This document shows, one piece after another, positions 38,683 to 47,931 of a stretch of 64,000 nucleotides of DNA. Position numbers and translations under genes: made by a program. The DNA lies in NCBI RefSeq assembly GCF_024169245.1, contig NZ_JALJWP010000001.1, forward strand, positions 1,799,501 to 1,863,500. The letters run 5' to 3'. The notes beneath the pieces were generated by a model that was not told the DNA's origin, searched no databases, and saw only the letters and a program-made list of their open reading frames with translations. Position 1 is the stretch's first letter; each line of letters opens with the position of its first letter. Source of the stretch: Pseudomonas koreensis (GTDB lineage Bacteria; Pseudomonadota; Gammaproteobacteria; Pseudomonadales; Pseudomonadaceae).

Positions 38683-40509
38683 ATGAGCAGTCCTGAACCG
38701 AAAGCCCAGTCGACGCTGGCGATCTATTTCCGCCTTTTGGCTTACGTGCGTCCTTACGCCGGCCTGTTCATTCTGAGTATCGTTGGCTTTCTGATCTTCG
38801 CATCGACCCAACCGATGCTCGCCTACATTCTCAAGTATTTCGTCGATGGCCTGGCCAACCCGGAGGCCAGCCTGTTCCCCGGCAACCCCTATCTGGGCAA
38901 GTTGCAATTGCTCGAGAGCGTGCCGTTGCTAATCGTGCTGATTGCTGTTTGGCAAGGCGTCGGTTCGTATCTGGGCAACTACTTTCTGGCGCGGGTCTCT
39001 CTGGGGCTGGTGCATGACCTGCGTGTGGTTCTGTTCAACAAGCTGCTGGATCTGCCCAACAGCTATTTCGACAAGAACAACTCCGGCCACCTGATTTCCC
39101 GTATCACGTTTAACGTGACCATGGTCACCGGCGCCGCCACCGACGCGATCAAAGTGGTGATCCGTGAAGGCATGACGGTGATCTTCCTGTTCTGCACCCT
39201 GTTGTGGATGAACTGGAAGCTGACCCTGGTGATGGTCGCCATCCTGCCGGTCATCGGTCTGATGGTGAACAGCACCAGCAAGAAATTCCGCAAGCAGAGC
39301 AAAAAGATCCAGGTCTCGATGGGTAACGTCACGCACGTCGCATCCGAGACGATTCACGGCTACCGCGTGGTCCGCAGTTTTGGTGGCGAAACCTATGAAA
39401 AGGTACGCTTCCATGACGCCAGCCAGAGCAATACCGACAAACAGCTGACAATGACCAAGACCGGCGCGGTGTATACACCGATGCTGCAATTGGTGACGTA
39501 CAGCGCCATGGCAGTGGTGATGTTTTTGGTCTTGTACCTTCGTGGTGATGCATCGCCGGGTGATCTGGTGGCCTACATCACCATGGCTGGCCTGCTGCCC
39601 AAGCCGATTCGCCAGCTTTCCGAAGTCAGCTCGACGATCCAGAAGGGCGTGGCCGGTGCGGAGAGTATTTTCGAACAGCTGGACGAGCCGGCGGAAGTCG
39701 ATCAGGGGACGGTCGAGCGCGACCGTCTGCAAGGTCGCCTCGAAGTGCGCAACCTCAGTTTCAGCTATCCGGACAGCGAGAAGAAGGTCCTCGACGACAT
39801 CAGTTTCGTCGTCGAGCCAGGGCAAATGGTGGCGCTGGTCGGTCGCTCCGGCAGTGGCAAGTCGACTCTGGCCGGGCTGATTCCACGCTTCTACCAGCAT
39901 GAGCAGGAGCACGGGCAGATTTTGCTCGATGACGTGCAGGTGCAGGACCTGACCCTGCGCAGCCTGCGTCGGCAGATTGCCCTGGTGACCCAGCAGGTCA
40001 CGCTGTTCAACGACACGGTGACCAACAATATCGCCTACGGCGATCTCGCGGGCGCACCGTTCGACGAGGTCAAGCGCGCGGCCACCGAAGCCTACGCCGA
40101 TGAGTTCATCATCAAGATGCCACAGGGCTATGAAACCCTGGTTGGCGAGAATGGCGTGCTGCTGTCCGGCGGCCAGCGTCAGCGCATCGCCATTGCGCGA
40201 GCGTTGCTCAAGGATGCGCCGCTGTTGATTCTCGACGAAGCCACATCGGCCCTCGATACCGAATCCGAACGCCATATCCAGGCGGCTTTGGATCACGTGG
40301 TGCAAAACCGCACGACACTGGTGATCGCTCACCGCTTGAGCACCATCGAAAAGGCCGACCTTATCCTGGTCATGGACGAAGGCAAGATCGTCGAGCGCGG
40401 CACCCATACCCAGCTCCTGGCGCAGAATGGCTATTACGCCCGCTTGCACACCAAGGAATTCGAAGAAGGCGACGAGCTGCAACCGACCCATGTGACCGAC
40501 CTATGCTGA
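38683..40509 (+). CDS. msbA: Lipid A-core flippase MsbA
   Basis: ABC half-transporter that flips lipid A-core across the inner membrane. The 608-residue product has six N-terminal membrane helices (about 20-330) and a nucleotide-binding domain with Walker A GRSGSGKST, Q-loop region TQQVTLFNDT, signature LSGGQRQRIAIARAL, Walker B LLILDEATSALD and switch His in VIAHRLSTI. ATG 38683 begins MSSPEPKAQSTLAIYFRLL. It overlaps the next gene (mig-14 type) by 7 bp. Confidence 0.97.
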   Translation: MSSPEPKAQSTLAIYFRLLAYVRPYAGLFILSIVGFLIFASTQPMLAYILKYFVDGLANPEASLFPGNPYLGKLQLLESVPLLIVLIAVWQGVGSYLGNYFLARVSLGLVHDLRVVLFNKLLDLPNSYFDKNNSGHLISRITFNVTMVTGAATDAIKVVIREGMTVIFLFCTLLWMNWKLTLVMVAILPVIGLMVNSTSKKFRKQSKKIQVSMGNVTHVASETIHGYRVVRSFGGETYEKVRFHDASQSNTDKQLTMTKTGAVYTPMLQLVTYSAMAVVMFLVLYLRGDASPGDLVAYITMAGLLPKPIRQLSEVSSTIQKGVAGAESIFEQLDEPAEVDQGTVERDRLQGRLEVRNLSFSYPDSEKKVLDDISFVVEPGQMVALVGRSGSGKSTLAGLIPRFYQHEQEHGQILLDDVQVQDLTLRSLRRQIALVTQQVTLFNDTVTNNIAYGDLAGAPFDEVKRAATEAYADEFIIKMPQGYETLVGENGVLLSGGQRQRIAIARALLKDAPLLILDEATSALDTESERHIQAALDHVVQNRTTLVIAHRLSTIEKADLILVMDEGKIVERGTHTQLLAQNGYYARLHTKEFEEGDELQPTHVTDLC

Positions 40510-41399
40510 CGGCGTTTCGCGCCTGGCGTGAGCGCGGCTGGAGCGAGATCGATCAGGCCGCTTATGCCCAAGCCTGGCAGCGCTTCGGCGGCAGTTTTGC
40601 GACTCATCCCGACGTGGTGGAGCGGCTGTCGACGTTCGTCGGCATCAAGCTGCACTACCTGGGCTGGATCGTCGATGGTGACGTCGTCGCGGCTGTTGCC
40701 TGCTGGGGCAGGCACGCCGCTCTGTCCAAAGAAGTGCTCAAGCGCGAAGGCAAGCGCGGGCTGCTCGATATGGGCAACGCCGAGCTGATTTTGCCAATTG
40801 CCGCGGATGCCGTCGTTCCGGTGCGTCAGCGCATGGCTTATGTTTCGCAACTCAACGCCGAGCAGATCAGCACTCTGCGCGTCCAGCCGGAAGGACTGGC
40901 ATTGGCGCGGCTGCCTGAGGACTATTCGAAGAAGTTTCGCTACAACCAGCGTCGCGAACAGCGTCTGCTGGAAGAGGCGGGTGGTGCGTTGATTCCGATG
41001 TCCGACTTGACGCCGCAAGAACAGGCCGCCGCCTATGGTGATCTGTTCCAGCGCCGCTGGGGTTTCGAAGTGCCTGGCAAGGCCGGGCTGGTCGAAGTCT
41101 TCACCCTGCTGCGCGAGTTCATGACCGGGTCGGTAGTGATGCTTGAATCGGCGCCAGTGGCGATTCAGATTCTCTACCGTGTCGAAGCGCCGCAATGGGT
41201 GTCGCTGGAATACGTCAACGGCGGCGTCGATCCACAGAGCCGTGAGTTCAGCCCCGGCAGTGTATTGAGTTTCGTCAACACCCAGCAGGCCTGGGCGGAT
41301 GCTCAGGCGCTGGGCAAGACGCTGCGTTATTCGTTCGGCCGAGCCGACCGTGAATACAAGGATCGCTGGTGCCATACGGTGCCGGTCTACAAGGTCTGA
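40503..41399 (+). CDS. Mig-14 family protein
   Basis: Homologue of Mig-14, which in Salmonella supports resistance to cationic antimicrobial peptides; PAO1 has one at about PA5003. The 298-residue product belongs to a GNAT-like fold group. Conserved-looking stretches are RERGWSEIDQAAYAQAWQRF, FRYNQRREQRLLEEAGGALI and YVNGGVDPQSREFSPGSVLS. ATG 40503 overlaps the msbA stop (ATGCTGA), and the next gene begins 4 bp after its own stop, giving a msbA-mig14-dnpA operon. Molecular activity unknown; probably envelope-related. Confidence 0.85.
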   Translation: MLTAFRAWRERGWSEIDQAAYAQAWQRFGGSFATHPDVVERLSTFVGIKLHYLGWIVDGDVVAAVACWGRHAALSKEVLKREGKRGLLDMGNAELILPIAADAVVPVRQRMAYVSQLNAEQISTLRVQPEGLALARLPEDYSKKFRYNQRREQRLLEEAGGALIPMSDLTPQEQAAAYGDLFQRRWGFEVPGKAGLVEVFTLLREFMTGSVVMLESAPVAIQILYRVEAPQWVSLEYVNGGVDPQSREFSPGSVLSFVNTQQAWADAQALGKTLRYSFGRADREYKDRWCHTVPVYKV

Positions 41400-41403
41400 A
41401 ACC

Positions 41404-42804
41404 ATGACTGCTCGCAAGCAACAGCTCCTCAAGGCTCACCGCCGCAGCAAGCGAATGTTCCTGATCGCGTTTGTGATCGCGCTGGTGGCGGCCGGCGTCG
41501 GGCTGGGCTGGTGGCTGGTGCCGGTGCTGCTGGTCTTGGCCTGGGTGGCGCACGAAGCGTGGTTTGCCGACCATCTGTTCTATAGCGCGGCCGACGACTA
41601 TCAATACAACTTTCCCGGTCATACTCCGCGTCAAGCCGTGAAGCTGGATGCAGGTATCGTGCATCTGAGCGAACCGCTGGCTTCGGGAGAAACACTGGTG
41701 CTTGAGCTTCAGGTCAAGACCACCTGGCTGGGGCGCTGGCTGGACCCTTATGTCGAGCTGGGTGACGATCGTCAGGACTTCGAGCGTGGCGTCAGCGGGC
41801 GGCGCTTTCTCAATCTGTCCGGGCAAGCCGCAGCGCTTGGCGCAAATACGCTGACGCTGCGTGGTCGCCATTGCACGCTGAGTTCCAGCGGTACGCTGTG
41901 GGTGATGAGCAATCCCGATTACGCACAGCAACGGGTCATGGTCATCGCGCCTCACGCCGATGATGCCGAGCTGGCGGCGTTCGGTCTCTACTGCCGAACC
42001 GAGGAAGCCAGCATCGTTACCCTTACCCAGGGTGAAATCGAAGCTGAAGACTTCCAGCGTCTGGGGCTGGACAAGGCCCAGGCGGCGCGCTTGAAGGGCC
42101 GGTTGCGCAGCTGGGACAGCCTGAGCATTCCGCTGTGGGGCGGGGTCCCGGCCAGCCATTGCGTGCAGTTGGGTTACTACTGCCTGCAATTGCCGGCGAT
42201 GGCCGAGGAACCGGGCAAGGCATTCGGTTCGCGCGAATCCTGCGAAAACGATGTGCGCAGTGTGCGCCAGCACAATCCGCTGAGCTTGCCGGGCGATGTC
42301 GATGGCGCGCCGACCTGGGTTAATCTCGTCGGCGATATTCAAGCATTGCTTGAGCACTTTCGCCCCGAAGTCGTCGTCACTCCGCATCCCGAGCTGGACC
42401 CGCACAGCGATCACGTAGCCTCCACCCGTGCCGTGCTGGAAGCTATCGCCGCCAGTACGTGGAAGCCGTCGACCTTGCTGATGTACGCCAACCACTTGCA
42501 TGACAACGATCGATGGCCGATGGGTCCGGCCGGTGCTGGTATCGCCCTGCCTCCGGCGATCGAGCCGTTGCCGGCCGACCATTTGTGGAGTCCGATGCTG
42601 TCGGCGGATGTGCAGCTCGACAAGGCCATGGCGCTGGCGATGGAGCACGACCTGCAAGGTTCGCTCGGATTCAAACGCCAGTTGCGTCGTGTCATTCAAC
42701 AGTGGCTTGCCGGACGACGCTGGCCGGTTACAGGCAGTAACGAGTTTTTCCGCAAGGCAGTGCGGCGCCATGAACTGTTCTGGGTCCGCGACCTTTCAGA
42801 TTGA
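41404..42804 (+). CDS. dnpA: PIG-L family deacetylase DnpA
   Basis: Putative zinc-dependent de-N-acetylase. The homologue in P. aeruginosa (PA5002, DnpA) affects fluoroquinolone persistence and presumably acts on a surface sugar. The 466-residue product has an N-terminal membrane segment (about 14-45: MFLIAFVIALVAAGVGLGWW), a beta-rich middle part, then the PIG-L motif VIAPHADDAELAAFGLY and the second metal motif TPHPELDPHSDH. I chose ATG 41404 because it is 4 bp after the preceding stop and gives the expected N terminus; earlier in-frame starts lie inside the mig-14 gene. Confidence 0.88.
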   Translation: MTARKQQLLKAHRRSKRMFLIAFVIALVAAGVGLGWWLVPVLLVLAWVAHEAWFADHLFYSAADDYQYNFPGHTPRQAVKLDAGIVHLSEPLASGETLVLELQVKTTWLGRWLDPYVELGDDRQDFERGVSGRRFLNLSGQAAALGANTLTLRGRHCTLSSSGTLWVMSNPDYAQQRVMVIAPHADDAELAAFGLYCRTEEASIVTLTQGEIEAEDFQRLGLDKAQAARLKGRLRSWDSLSIPLWGGVPASHCVQLGYYCLQLPAMAEEPGKAFGSRESCENDVRSVRQHNPLSLPGDVDGAPTWVNLVGDIQALLEHFRPEVVVTPHPELDPHSDHVASTRAVLEAIAASTWKPSTLLMYANHLHDNDRWPMGPAGAGIALPPAIEPLPADHLWSPMLSADVQLDKAMALAMEHDLQGSLGFKRQLRRVIQQWLAGRRWPVTGSNEFFRKAVRRHELFWVRDLSD

Positions 42805-42867
42805 GGCGGACGGCGCTTTACCCTGTGTTAATATCGCGCCCCTGTTCATTTGTATGTGGGTTGCTCC

Positions 42868-44289
42868 ATGAAGTTGTCCATGCCGCGTTTCGATCAAGCC
42901 CCTGTCTTGGTAGTCGGCGATGTCATGCTCGACCGTTACTGGCATGGCGGAACCTCACGGATTTCCCCTGAGGCGCCGGTGCCGGTGGTCAAGGTCGAGC
43001 AGATCGAAGATCGTCCGGGCGGTGCCGCAAACGTTGCCTTGAATATTGCCGCGCTCGGTGCGCCGGCGTCGCTGGTCGGGGTGACCGGTGATGACGAAGC
43101 CGCCGACAGCCTGGGCAACAGTCTCAAGGGCGCTGGTGTACGCGCGTTGTTCCAGCGCATTGCGCATCAGCCGACGATCGTCAAACTGCGGGTCATGAGC
43201 CGGCACCAGCAGCTGCTGCGTATCGACTTCGAAGAACCGTTCGCCACCGATGCGCTGGCCCTTGGCTCGCAGGTCGATGATCTTCTGGAAGGTATCAAGG
43301 TGCTGGTCCTTTCCGACTACGGCAAAGGCGCGCTGAAAAACCATCAGGCGCTGATTCAGGCGGCACGGGCGAAAAACATCCCGGTGCTGGCCGATCCGAA
43401 AGGCAAGGATTTCTCGATCTACCGTGGCGCCAGCCTGATCACGCCGAACCTCAGCGAATTCGAAGCGATCGTTGGCGGTTGCGTTGACGAACACGAACTC
43501 GTCAGCAAGGGCGCGACGCTGATGCACGACCTCGAGCTGGGCGCGCTGCTGGTCACTCGTGGCGAACACGGCATGACTCTGTTGCGCCCTGATCAACCCG
43601 CATTGCACTTGCCGGCCCGCGCCCGCGAAGTGTTCGATGTGACCGGTGCCGGCGACACGGTGATTTCAACCCTTGCCGCCGCCATTGCGGCAGGCGAAGA
43701 CCTGCCTCATGCCGTGGCCTTGGCCAACCTGGCTGCGGGTATTGTGGTCGGCAAGCTCGGTACGGCCGCCATCAGCGCCCCGGAACTGCGTCGCGCCATT
43801 CAGCGTGAAGAGGGTTCCGAGCGTGGCGTGCTGGGGCTTGAGCAGTTGGTGCTTGCCGTCGCCGATGCCCGTGCTCACAACGAAAGAATCGTTTTCACCA
43901 ACGGCTGCTTCGACATCCTTCATGCCGGCCACGTGACCTATCTGGAACAGGCGCGGGCTCAGGGCGATCGCCTGATTGTCGCAGTCAATGACGATGCTTC
44001 GGTCAGTCGCCTGAAAGGCCCTGGTCGCCCGATCAATAGCGTCGACCGACGCATGGCGGTGCTGGCAGGTCTGGGCGCGGTGGATTGGGTCATCAGTTTC
44101 CCGGAAGGTACGCCTGAGAACCTGCTGCGCGAGGTCAAGCCTGATGTGCTGGTCAAAGGCGGCGATTACAGCATCGATCAAGTGGTCGGCGCCGATATCG
44201 TGACCGCTTACGGCGGCACCGTGAAAGTATTGGGACTGGTGGAAAACAGCTCGACGACGGCGATTGTCGAAAAAATCCGCAGTCGCTGA
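42868..44289 (+). CDS. hldE: Bifunctional heptose kinase/adenylyltransferase HldE
   Basis: Makes ADP-heptose for WaaC/WaaF: the N-terminal half phosphorylates heptose-7-phosphate at C1, the C-terminal half adenylylates the product. The 473-residue product is the full-length fusion. The ribokinase-like part has VLVVGDVMLDRYWHGGTSRI, GGAANVALNIAALGA and the catalytic motif DVTGAGDTV. The nucleotidyltransferase part starts near residue 340 with VFTNGCFDILHAGHVTYLEQ (HxGH). ATG 42868 was chosen over the ATG at 42850 because MKLSMPRFDQAPVLVVGD matches the family start. Confidence 0.97.
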   Translation: MKLSMPRFDQAPVLVVGDVMLDRYWHGGTSRISPEAPVPVVKVEQIEDRPGGAANVALNIAALGAPASLVGVTGDDEAADSLGNSLKGAGVRALFQRIAHQPTIVKLRVMSRHQQLLRIDFEEPFATDALALGSQVDDLLEGIKVLVLSDYGKGALKNHQALIQAARAKNIPVLADPKGKDFSIYRGASLITPNLSEFEAIVGGCVDEHELVSKGATLMHDLELGALLVTRGEHGMTLLRPDQPALHLPARAREVFDVTGAGDTVISTLAAAIAAGEDLPHAVALANLAAGIVVGKLGTAAISAPELRRAIQREEGSERGVLGLEQLVLAVADARAHNERIVFTNGCFDILHAGHVTYLEQARAQGDRLIVAVNDDASVSRLKGPGRPINSVDRRMAVLAGLGAVDWVISFPEGTPENLLREVKPDVLVKGGDYSIDQVVGADIVTAYGGTVKVLGLVENSSTTAIVEKIRSR

Positions 44290-44419
44290 TCAGATGAATC
44301 TTTACCGTTGTGTACCGCGTGTGAACGGATTTTGCCTTGGGGATCTCACCGTTTCCGTTGAAGTTGGCAGGCTTGAATCCGCTGCGCTTGCCTGCCTACG
44401 TTACGTGGTCATTTAACTT

Positions 44420-45394
44420 ATGAAAGTCATGCTCCTGGTGATGGACGAGCAGCGGGTCATTCTCGATCGGCTCTATGACATCGTTCAGCAGAACTGCGAT
44501 GAATGTTTCATCTATCGTCTGAGCAAGCAGCAGCAGATGAACCTCGGAGCTTTTCTGACTTCGGTCGAGTACCAGACCTTCGACCGCGTGGTGATTTTCT
44601 CCCGGGTCAAACGTCTGGCTCCGCAATTGCGGGTGCTCAAGTGTATTCCGGGCCTGGTGTTTCTGGAACACGATGCTTATCAGAACTACATGCCCGCCAG
44701 TAAGTATCGTGGCGTGTATTCGCGTCTGTATAGCCGCTTGCCGAGCTGTCGGGCGCTGGTCTCCGGTGCGGTGGTCGCGCGCAAGATGCTGGCGGAGGGC
44801 ATCGATACGGTGTTCGTTTCCAAAGGCTACGACGAGCAGATGCTACACAACACCGGTGTTGAGCGAGACATCCCGATCGGCTTCCTCGGCAGCTTGAAAA
44901 GTACCGAGTACGCCGAGCGCAAGGCCATGCTTGAATCGCTCTCGCGGCGCACCGGCATGCTCGTGACCCGCACCAAGTCCGGCGCCGAGTACCTGGAAAC
45001 GCTCAATCGCATCAAAATCTTCGTCAGCGCCGACATAGGCATGAACGAATTCATGATCAAGAACTTCGAGGCTATGGCGTGCGGCTGTGTGCTGCTGGCC
45101 TGGAGCCAGGGCGAAGAGGACCGATTGCTCGGTTTCGAAGACATGCACAACACCGTGTTCTACCGCAGCGAAGACGAGGCGGTGGCGAAGATCAAACTGC
45201 TGCAGGACGATCCCGAACTGGCACAACGCATTGCCAGCAACGGCCAGGCGTTTGCCGAGAGTCGCTATTCGTTTGCTCGGGTCGGCCAGGCACTCGCCGA
45301 AGCCATCCAGCGCGAGATGCGCCCATGGCAGCCGCCGTCGGGTTTTACCCGGTTCTGGGTCAAGCTGCGTTACGGCATGAAGGTACCGACCTGA
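44420..45394 (+). CDS. Glycosyltransferase-like protein (possible Ssg homologue)
   Basis: A 324-residue protein beginning MKVMLLVMDEQRVILDRLYD. The C-terminal half resembles GT4/CgeB-type glycosyltransferases: IKIFVSADIGMNEFMIKNFE, AMACGCVLLAWSQGEE, and RIASNGQAFAESRYSF. By position it may correspond to Ssg (PAO1 about PA5001), a cell-surface sugar glycosyltransferase, but I cannot confirm this. It lies downstream of hldE, separated by 130 bp that hold a GGCAGG/CCTGCC hairpin without U-run, and the next gene starts directly after it. Donor and acceptor unknown. Confidence 0.75.
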   Translation: MKVMLLVMDEQRVILDRLYDIVQQNCDECFIYRLSKQQQMNLGAFLTSVEYQTFDRVVIFSRVKRLAPQLRVLKCIPGLVFLEHDAYQNYMPASKYRGVYSRLYSRLPSCRALVSGAVVARKMLAEGIDTVFVSKGYDEQMLHNTGVERDIPIGFLGSLKSTEYAERKAMLESLSRRTGMLVTRTKSGAEYLETLNRIKIFVSADIGMNEFMIKNFEAMACGCVLLAWSQGEEDRLLGFEDMHNTVFYRSEDEAVAKIKLLQDDPELAQRIASNGQAFAESRYSFARVGQALAEAIQREMRPWQPPSGFTRFWVKLRYGMKVPT

Positions 45395-46081
45395 ATGACG
45401 GATGACGACATGGCGCTGGATGCGCTGCCCGGTGGCGACCAGTCGGTTTTGCAGGCCTTGCCCGATGCACTTCGTGAATGCCTGAGCCGCGCCGCGCGAG
45501 TTGTATTGATCGCCAATAATCCCGCCATTACCGCAGCCGACTTCGCGGCGCTGAACATCGGCGTCAATGATGTCGTCGTCAGTTTCAATCATTGCATCAA
45601 GGCATCGCTGCTCAACGCGCAAAGCGTCAACGTCTTTGTGCACGGCTACAACGCGCCGGATGCCTACTTTTTCGGGCTGCCCTGCAGCGCGGACGTGCAG
45701 CGATTGTTCGACCGCGCGGGCGAGCGCTGCTTCACCATGCTGGTGGGTTGTGCGGCGCCGATGTGCCCGCTGCCCCGCGTGGCAATGTACTGGGATCGCA
45801 TCCCGTTACCGCCGCTGTGGAACTACCCGGTCGACCGCCCCGGCGGCAAGCGTTATGTCGGACCGTCTACAGGTTTCAACACGCTGGTGCTGTTCGACTG
45901 GCTACGCGAGCATGTCGGTTATTCCTATCAGCTGATGACCCTGGGATTTTCCAACGAAGCGGGGAAGTTGTGGGGCGGGCATGCCTGGGATTACGAGCGG
46001 GACTGGTTGCAAAAGTCCGCTGTCATTGTCATACCGCTGCAACCTCGCCACTGGTGGCAGAGACTATTTCAGCGCAAATAA
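45395..46081 (+). CDS. GT29-like (sialyltransferase-motif) protein
   Basis: A 228-residue protein whose start abuts the preceding stop. It begins with an N-terminal nucleotide-binding-like segment (ARVVLIANNPAITAADFAAL, then DVVVSFNHCIKASLLNAQS) and has GKRYVGPSTGFNTLVLFDWL. The block P-S-T-G-F resembles the second sialyl motif of family GT29 enzymes, and the first segment resembles the L-motif region (V-x-F-N). A role in adding a sugar to LPS is likely from context; sialic acid itself is not implied. Cotranscribed with the gene before. Confidence 0.6.
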   Translation: MTDDDMALDALPGGDQSVLQALPDALRECLSRAARVVLIANNPAITAADFAALNIGVNDVVVSFNHCIKASLLNAQSVNVFVHGYNAPDAYFFGLPCSADVQRLFDRAGERCFTMLVGCAAPMCPLPRVAMYWDRIPLPPLWNYPVDRPGGKRYVGPSTGFNTLVLFDWLREHVGYSYQLMTLGFSNEAGKLWGGHAWDYERDWLQKSAVIVIPLQPRHWWQRLFQRK

Positions 46082-46137
46082 GCGACGCTGCAGCCGGGTA
46101 CCCGCTGGCCCGAATCACTTTTCATAGGTGCAATCGA

Positions 46138-46938
46138 GTGTTGAAAATTGCCGTGGCATTTTTCGGGATTCCGAGGAATTCCCAGATTTGCTTCCCCTCC
46201 ATCGAGCAGAACGTATTGGCACAGTTGCCTGCGGGCAGCGATATCCAGTGCTTTTATCACTTGTATAAAGTCGATGAAGTGCAGAATTCGCGTTCCGGCG
46301 AGAAGGGGGAGCTGGCGGCTGACAACTATCAGCCCTTCGAATCGATGACCGGCGCTCTCACCTCGACCGAAGGTGTGCTGGAGCGTTGGGATTTCGATCA
46401 GGTCAAGGCACAGGGCGATACCTGGGCCGATGACTATGCGTCGTTGCGCAACCTGATTTATCAGCTCAACTCGTTGTACACCGTCACCGGCGAAATCGAA
46501 TCCTTCAATCCGGATTTCGTTGTTTTTGTGCGGCCGGACAATTTCTTCCACACCCCACTGCCAGCCTACGTGTTCAACCATGCCGAGGCGCGGCGGCACA
46601 ACGTTTATATTCCGGACTGGCAGTGGTGGGGCGGTCTGAATGACCGGTTCGCCGTATGCGGGCGCGATGCGTATGTCGCCTACGGCAAACGCATCGAACG
46701 CATCTTCGATTTCTGCCAGGCGACCGGCCGCAAGCTGCACTCCGAGCGCTTGCTCAAATACGCGCTACTGGAGGCGGGCGCCAAGGTTTGCACACTGCCG
46801 ATCCAGGCCTCTCGCGTGCGCATCACCGGCGCATTTGCCGAAGAGTCGTTCTCACCCAAGCGTGGCATGGGCAAGCGCGAAAACCGTTACTTTCACTTCT
46901 TCGCGACGTTGCGCACCTGGTGGGATCGCCGCCGCTAG
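46138..46938 (+). CDS. Uncharacterised protein, possible glycosyltransferase
   Basis: Last gene of the LPS stretch. The GTG at 46138 opens 266 codons starting MLKIAVAFFGIPRNSQICFP. An in-frame upstream extension to 45592 lies inside the preceding gene and is rejected. Features: a short hydrophobic N-terminal strand, a central NPDFVVFVRPDNFFHTPLPA segment that could be a DxD-like donor site (RPDN), then VYIPDWQWWGGLNDRFAVCG, a pattern seen in several uncharacterised sugar-transfer proteins. I do not recognise a named family. Confidence 0.65.
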   Translation: MLKIAVAFFGIPRNSQICFPSIEQNVLAQLPAGSDIQCFYHLYKVDEVQNSRSGEKGELAADNYQPFESMTGALTSTEGVLERWDFDQVKAQGDTWADDYASLRNLIYQLNSLYTVTGEIESFNPDFVVFVRPDNFFHTPLPAYVFNHAEARRHNVYIPDWQWWGGLNDRFAVCGRDAYVAYGKRIERIFDFCQATGRKLHSERLLKYALLEAGAKVCTLPIQASRVRITGAFAEESFSPKRGMGKRENRYFHFFATLRTWWDRRR

Positions 46939-47900
46939 CGGCTTGCGCGTTTCCTGCCCAGCCCGACCAGGCGCAGCGCCTTGATGCTCAACTGCTTGAG
47001 GCCGGTGCGGGGTGCCTTGGCCGGTTGCAGGCCCTGTTGCACCAGCCAGTCCTTCCAGCGAATGCGCTCATCGTGCACGACCCAGCCCTGTTGCGTCGCG
47101 AAGCTCTCGGCCAGATGAATGCCGCGAGTGCTGGCCGGTATCAACTTGTCGCGTTTGAGGATGAACAGCTCCGCAGTTGGCGCGCCGTCCTTAAGGGGCA
47201 TCAGATACAGGTCGGGCCGCTTGCGGTCGAGCCGCGCGACCAACTGATCGCCCTCCAGGCGTTCATCGACATGAAACAGACTCAGGGACTTGGCTTCCTT
47301 GGGCACTTCCAGGCGCAAGTCGTAGATCAATTGCAGCGACGCGGTCGGTAGGTGCACGTAGGCCCGTGGTCGCTCCAGCAATTGCAGGTTGGCGCAGCGC
47401 ACCGGACGCGCCGAACCGGACAATGGAGTCAGGCGAAACGGCAGCGCCTCACGATAGTGCAGCGCAGCGGAGTAGGGTGCCGGCAGCCAGGTTTCGTTGA
47501 AGCGCCCGCCGAGCCAGCCTTCCGGGGTTTCCAACAGGCATTCTTCGGCAATTTCCTGAATTGCTGTGTGCAGCGGAATGTTCAATTCGTGGGCCGGCAC
47601 GTAGCCGGAAATCAGCTTCAGCACCACATCGCCGCGATCCTGCCGGCGTTGGCGTACCAGCACCCAGTAATCGCGATTCTGCCAATGCAATGTCAAGCGC
47701 ACGGATACGCCGAGGTTGGCCAGTTCCAGCGCAAAGCGCTCGCTGTCGGCGACGCTGACCGGTTTGCGCCGTTGCAGGGTCTGGGCGAAATTCAGCGGCA
47801 TGCCGACGCTCTGATAGCTCAGGCCCTCGGGCGTGGCTTCGACGAATAATGGCAGCGTCTTGAAGTTGCTCGGGTTCTTGCGGATGAGCGTGCGCGGCAT
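46935..47900 (-). CDS. Uncharacterised protein with a Nudix-like segment
   Basis: A 321-residue protein starting MPRTLIRKNPSNFKTLPLFV, not assigned to a named family. The middle holds GYVPAHELNIPLHTAIQEIA followed by EECL, which resembles a Nudix box (G-x5-E ... RE-x2-EE) but with two extra residues and Gln for Arg. The rest is a mix of short beta strands and a basic C terminus (LKQLSIKALRLVGLGRKRAS). It converges on the preceding gene with a 4-bp overlap. Start and frame are firm because of the length and codon pattern; the function is unknown. Confidence 0.75.
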   Translation of the reverse strand: MPRTLIRKNPSNFKTLPLFVEATPEGLSYQSVGMPLNFAQTLQRRKPVSVADSERFALELANLGVSVRLTLHWQNRDYWVLVRQRRQDRGDVVLKLISGYVPAHELNIPLHTAIQEIAEECLLETPEGWLGGRFNETWLPAPYSAALHYREALPFRLTPLSGSARPVRCANLQLLERPRAYVHLPTASLQLIYDLRLEVPKEAKSLSLFHVDERLEGDQLVARLDRKRPDLYLMPLKDGAPTAELFILKRDKLIPASTRGIHLAESFATQQGWVVHDERIRWKDWLVQQGLQPAKAPRTGLKQLSIKALRLVGLGRKRASR

Positions 47901-47931
47901 ATCGGCTCCTGCTTAAGGCCGCGGGGCGGCG

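Noticed and set aside
45592..46137. Upstream extension of the gene at 46138 to 448 codons
   Set aside because: The extension lies in another frame inside the preceding GT29-like gene; a GTG at 46138 gives a sensible N terminus.
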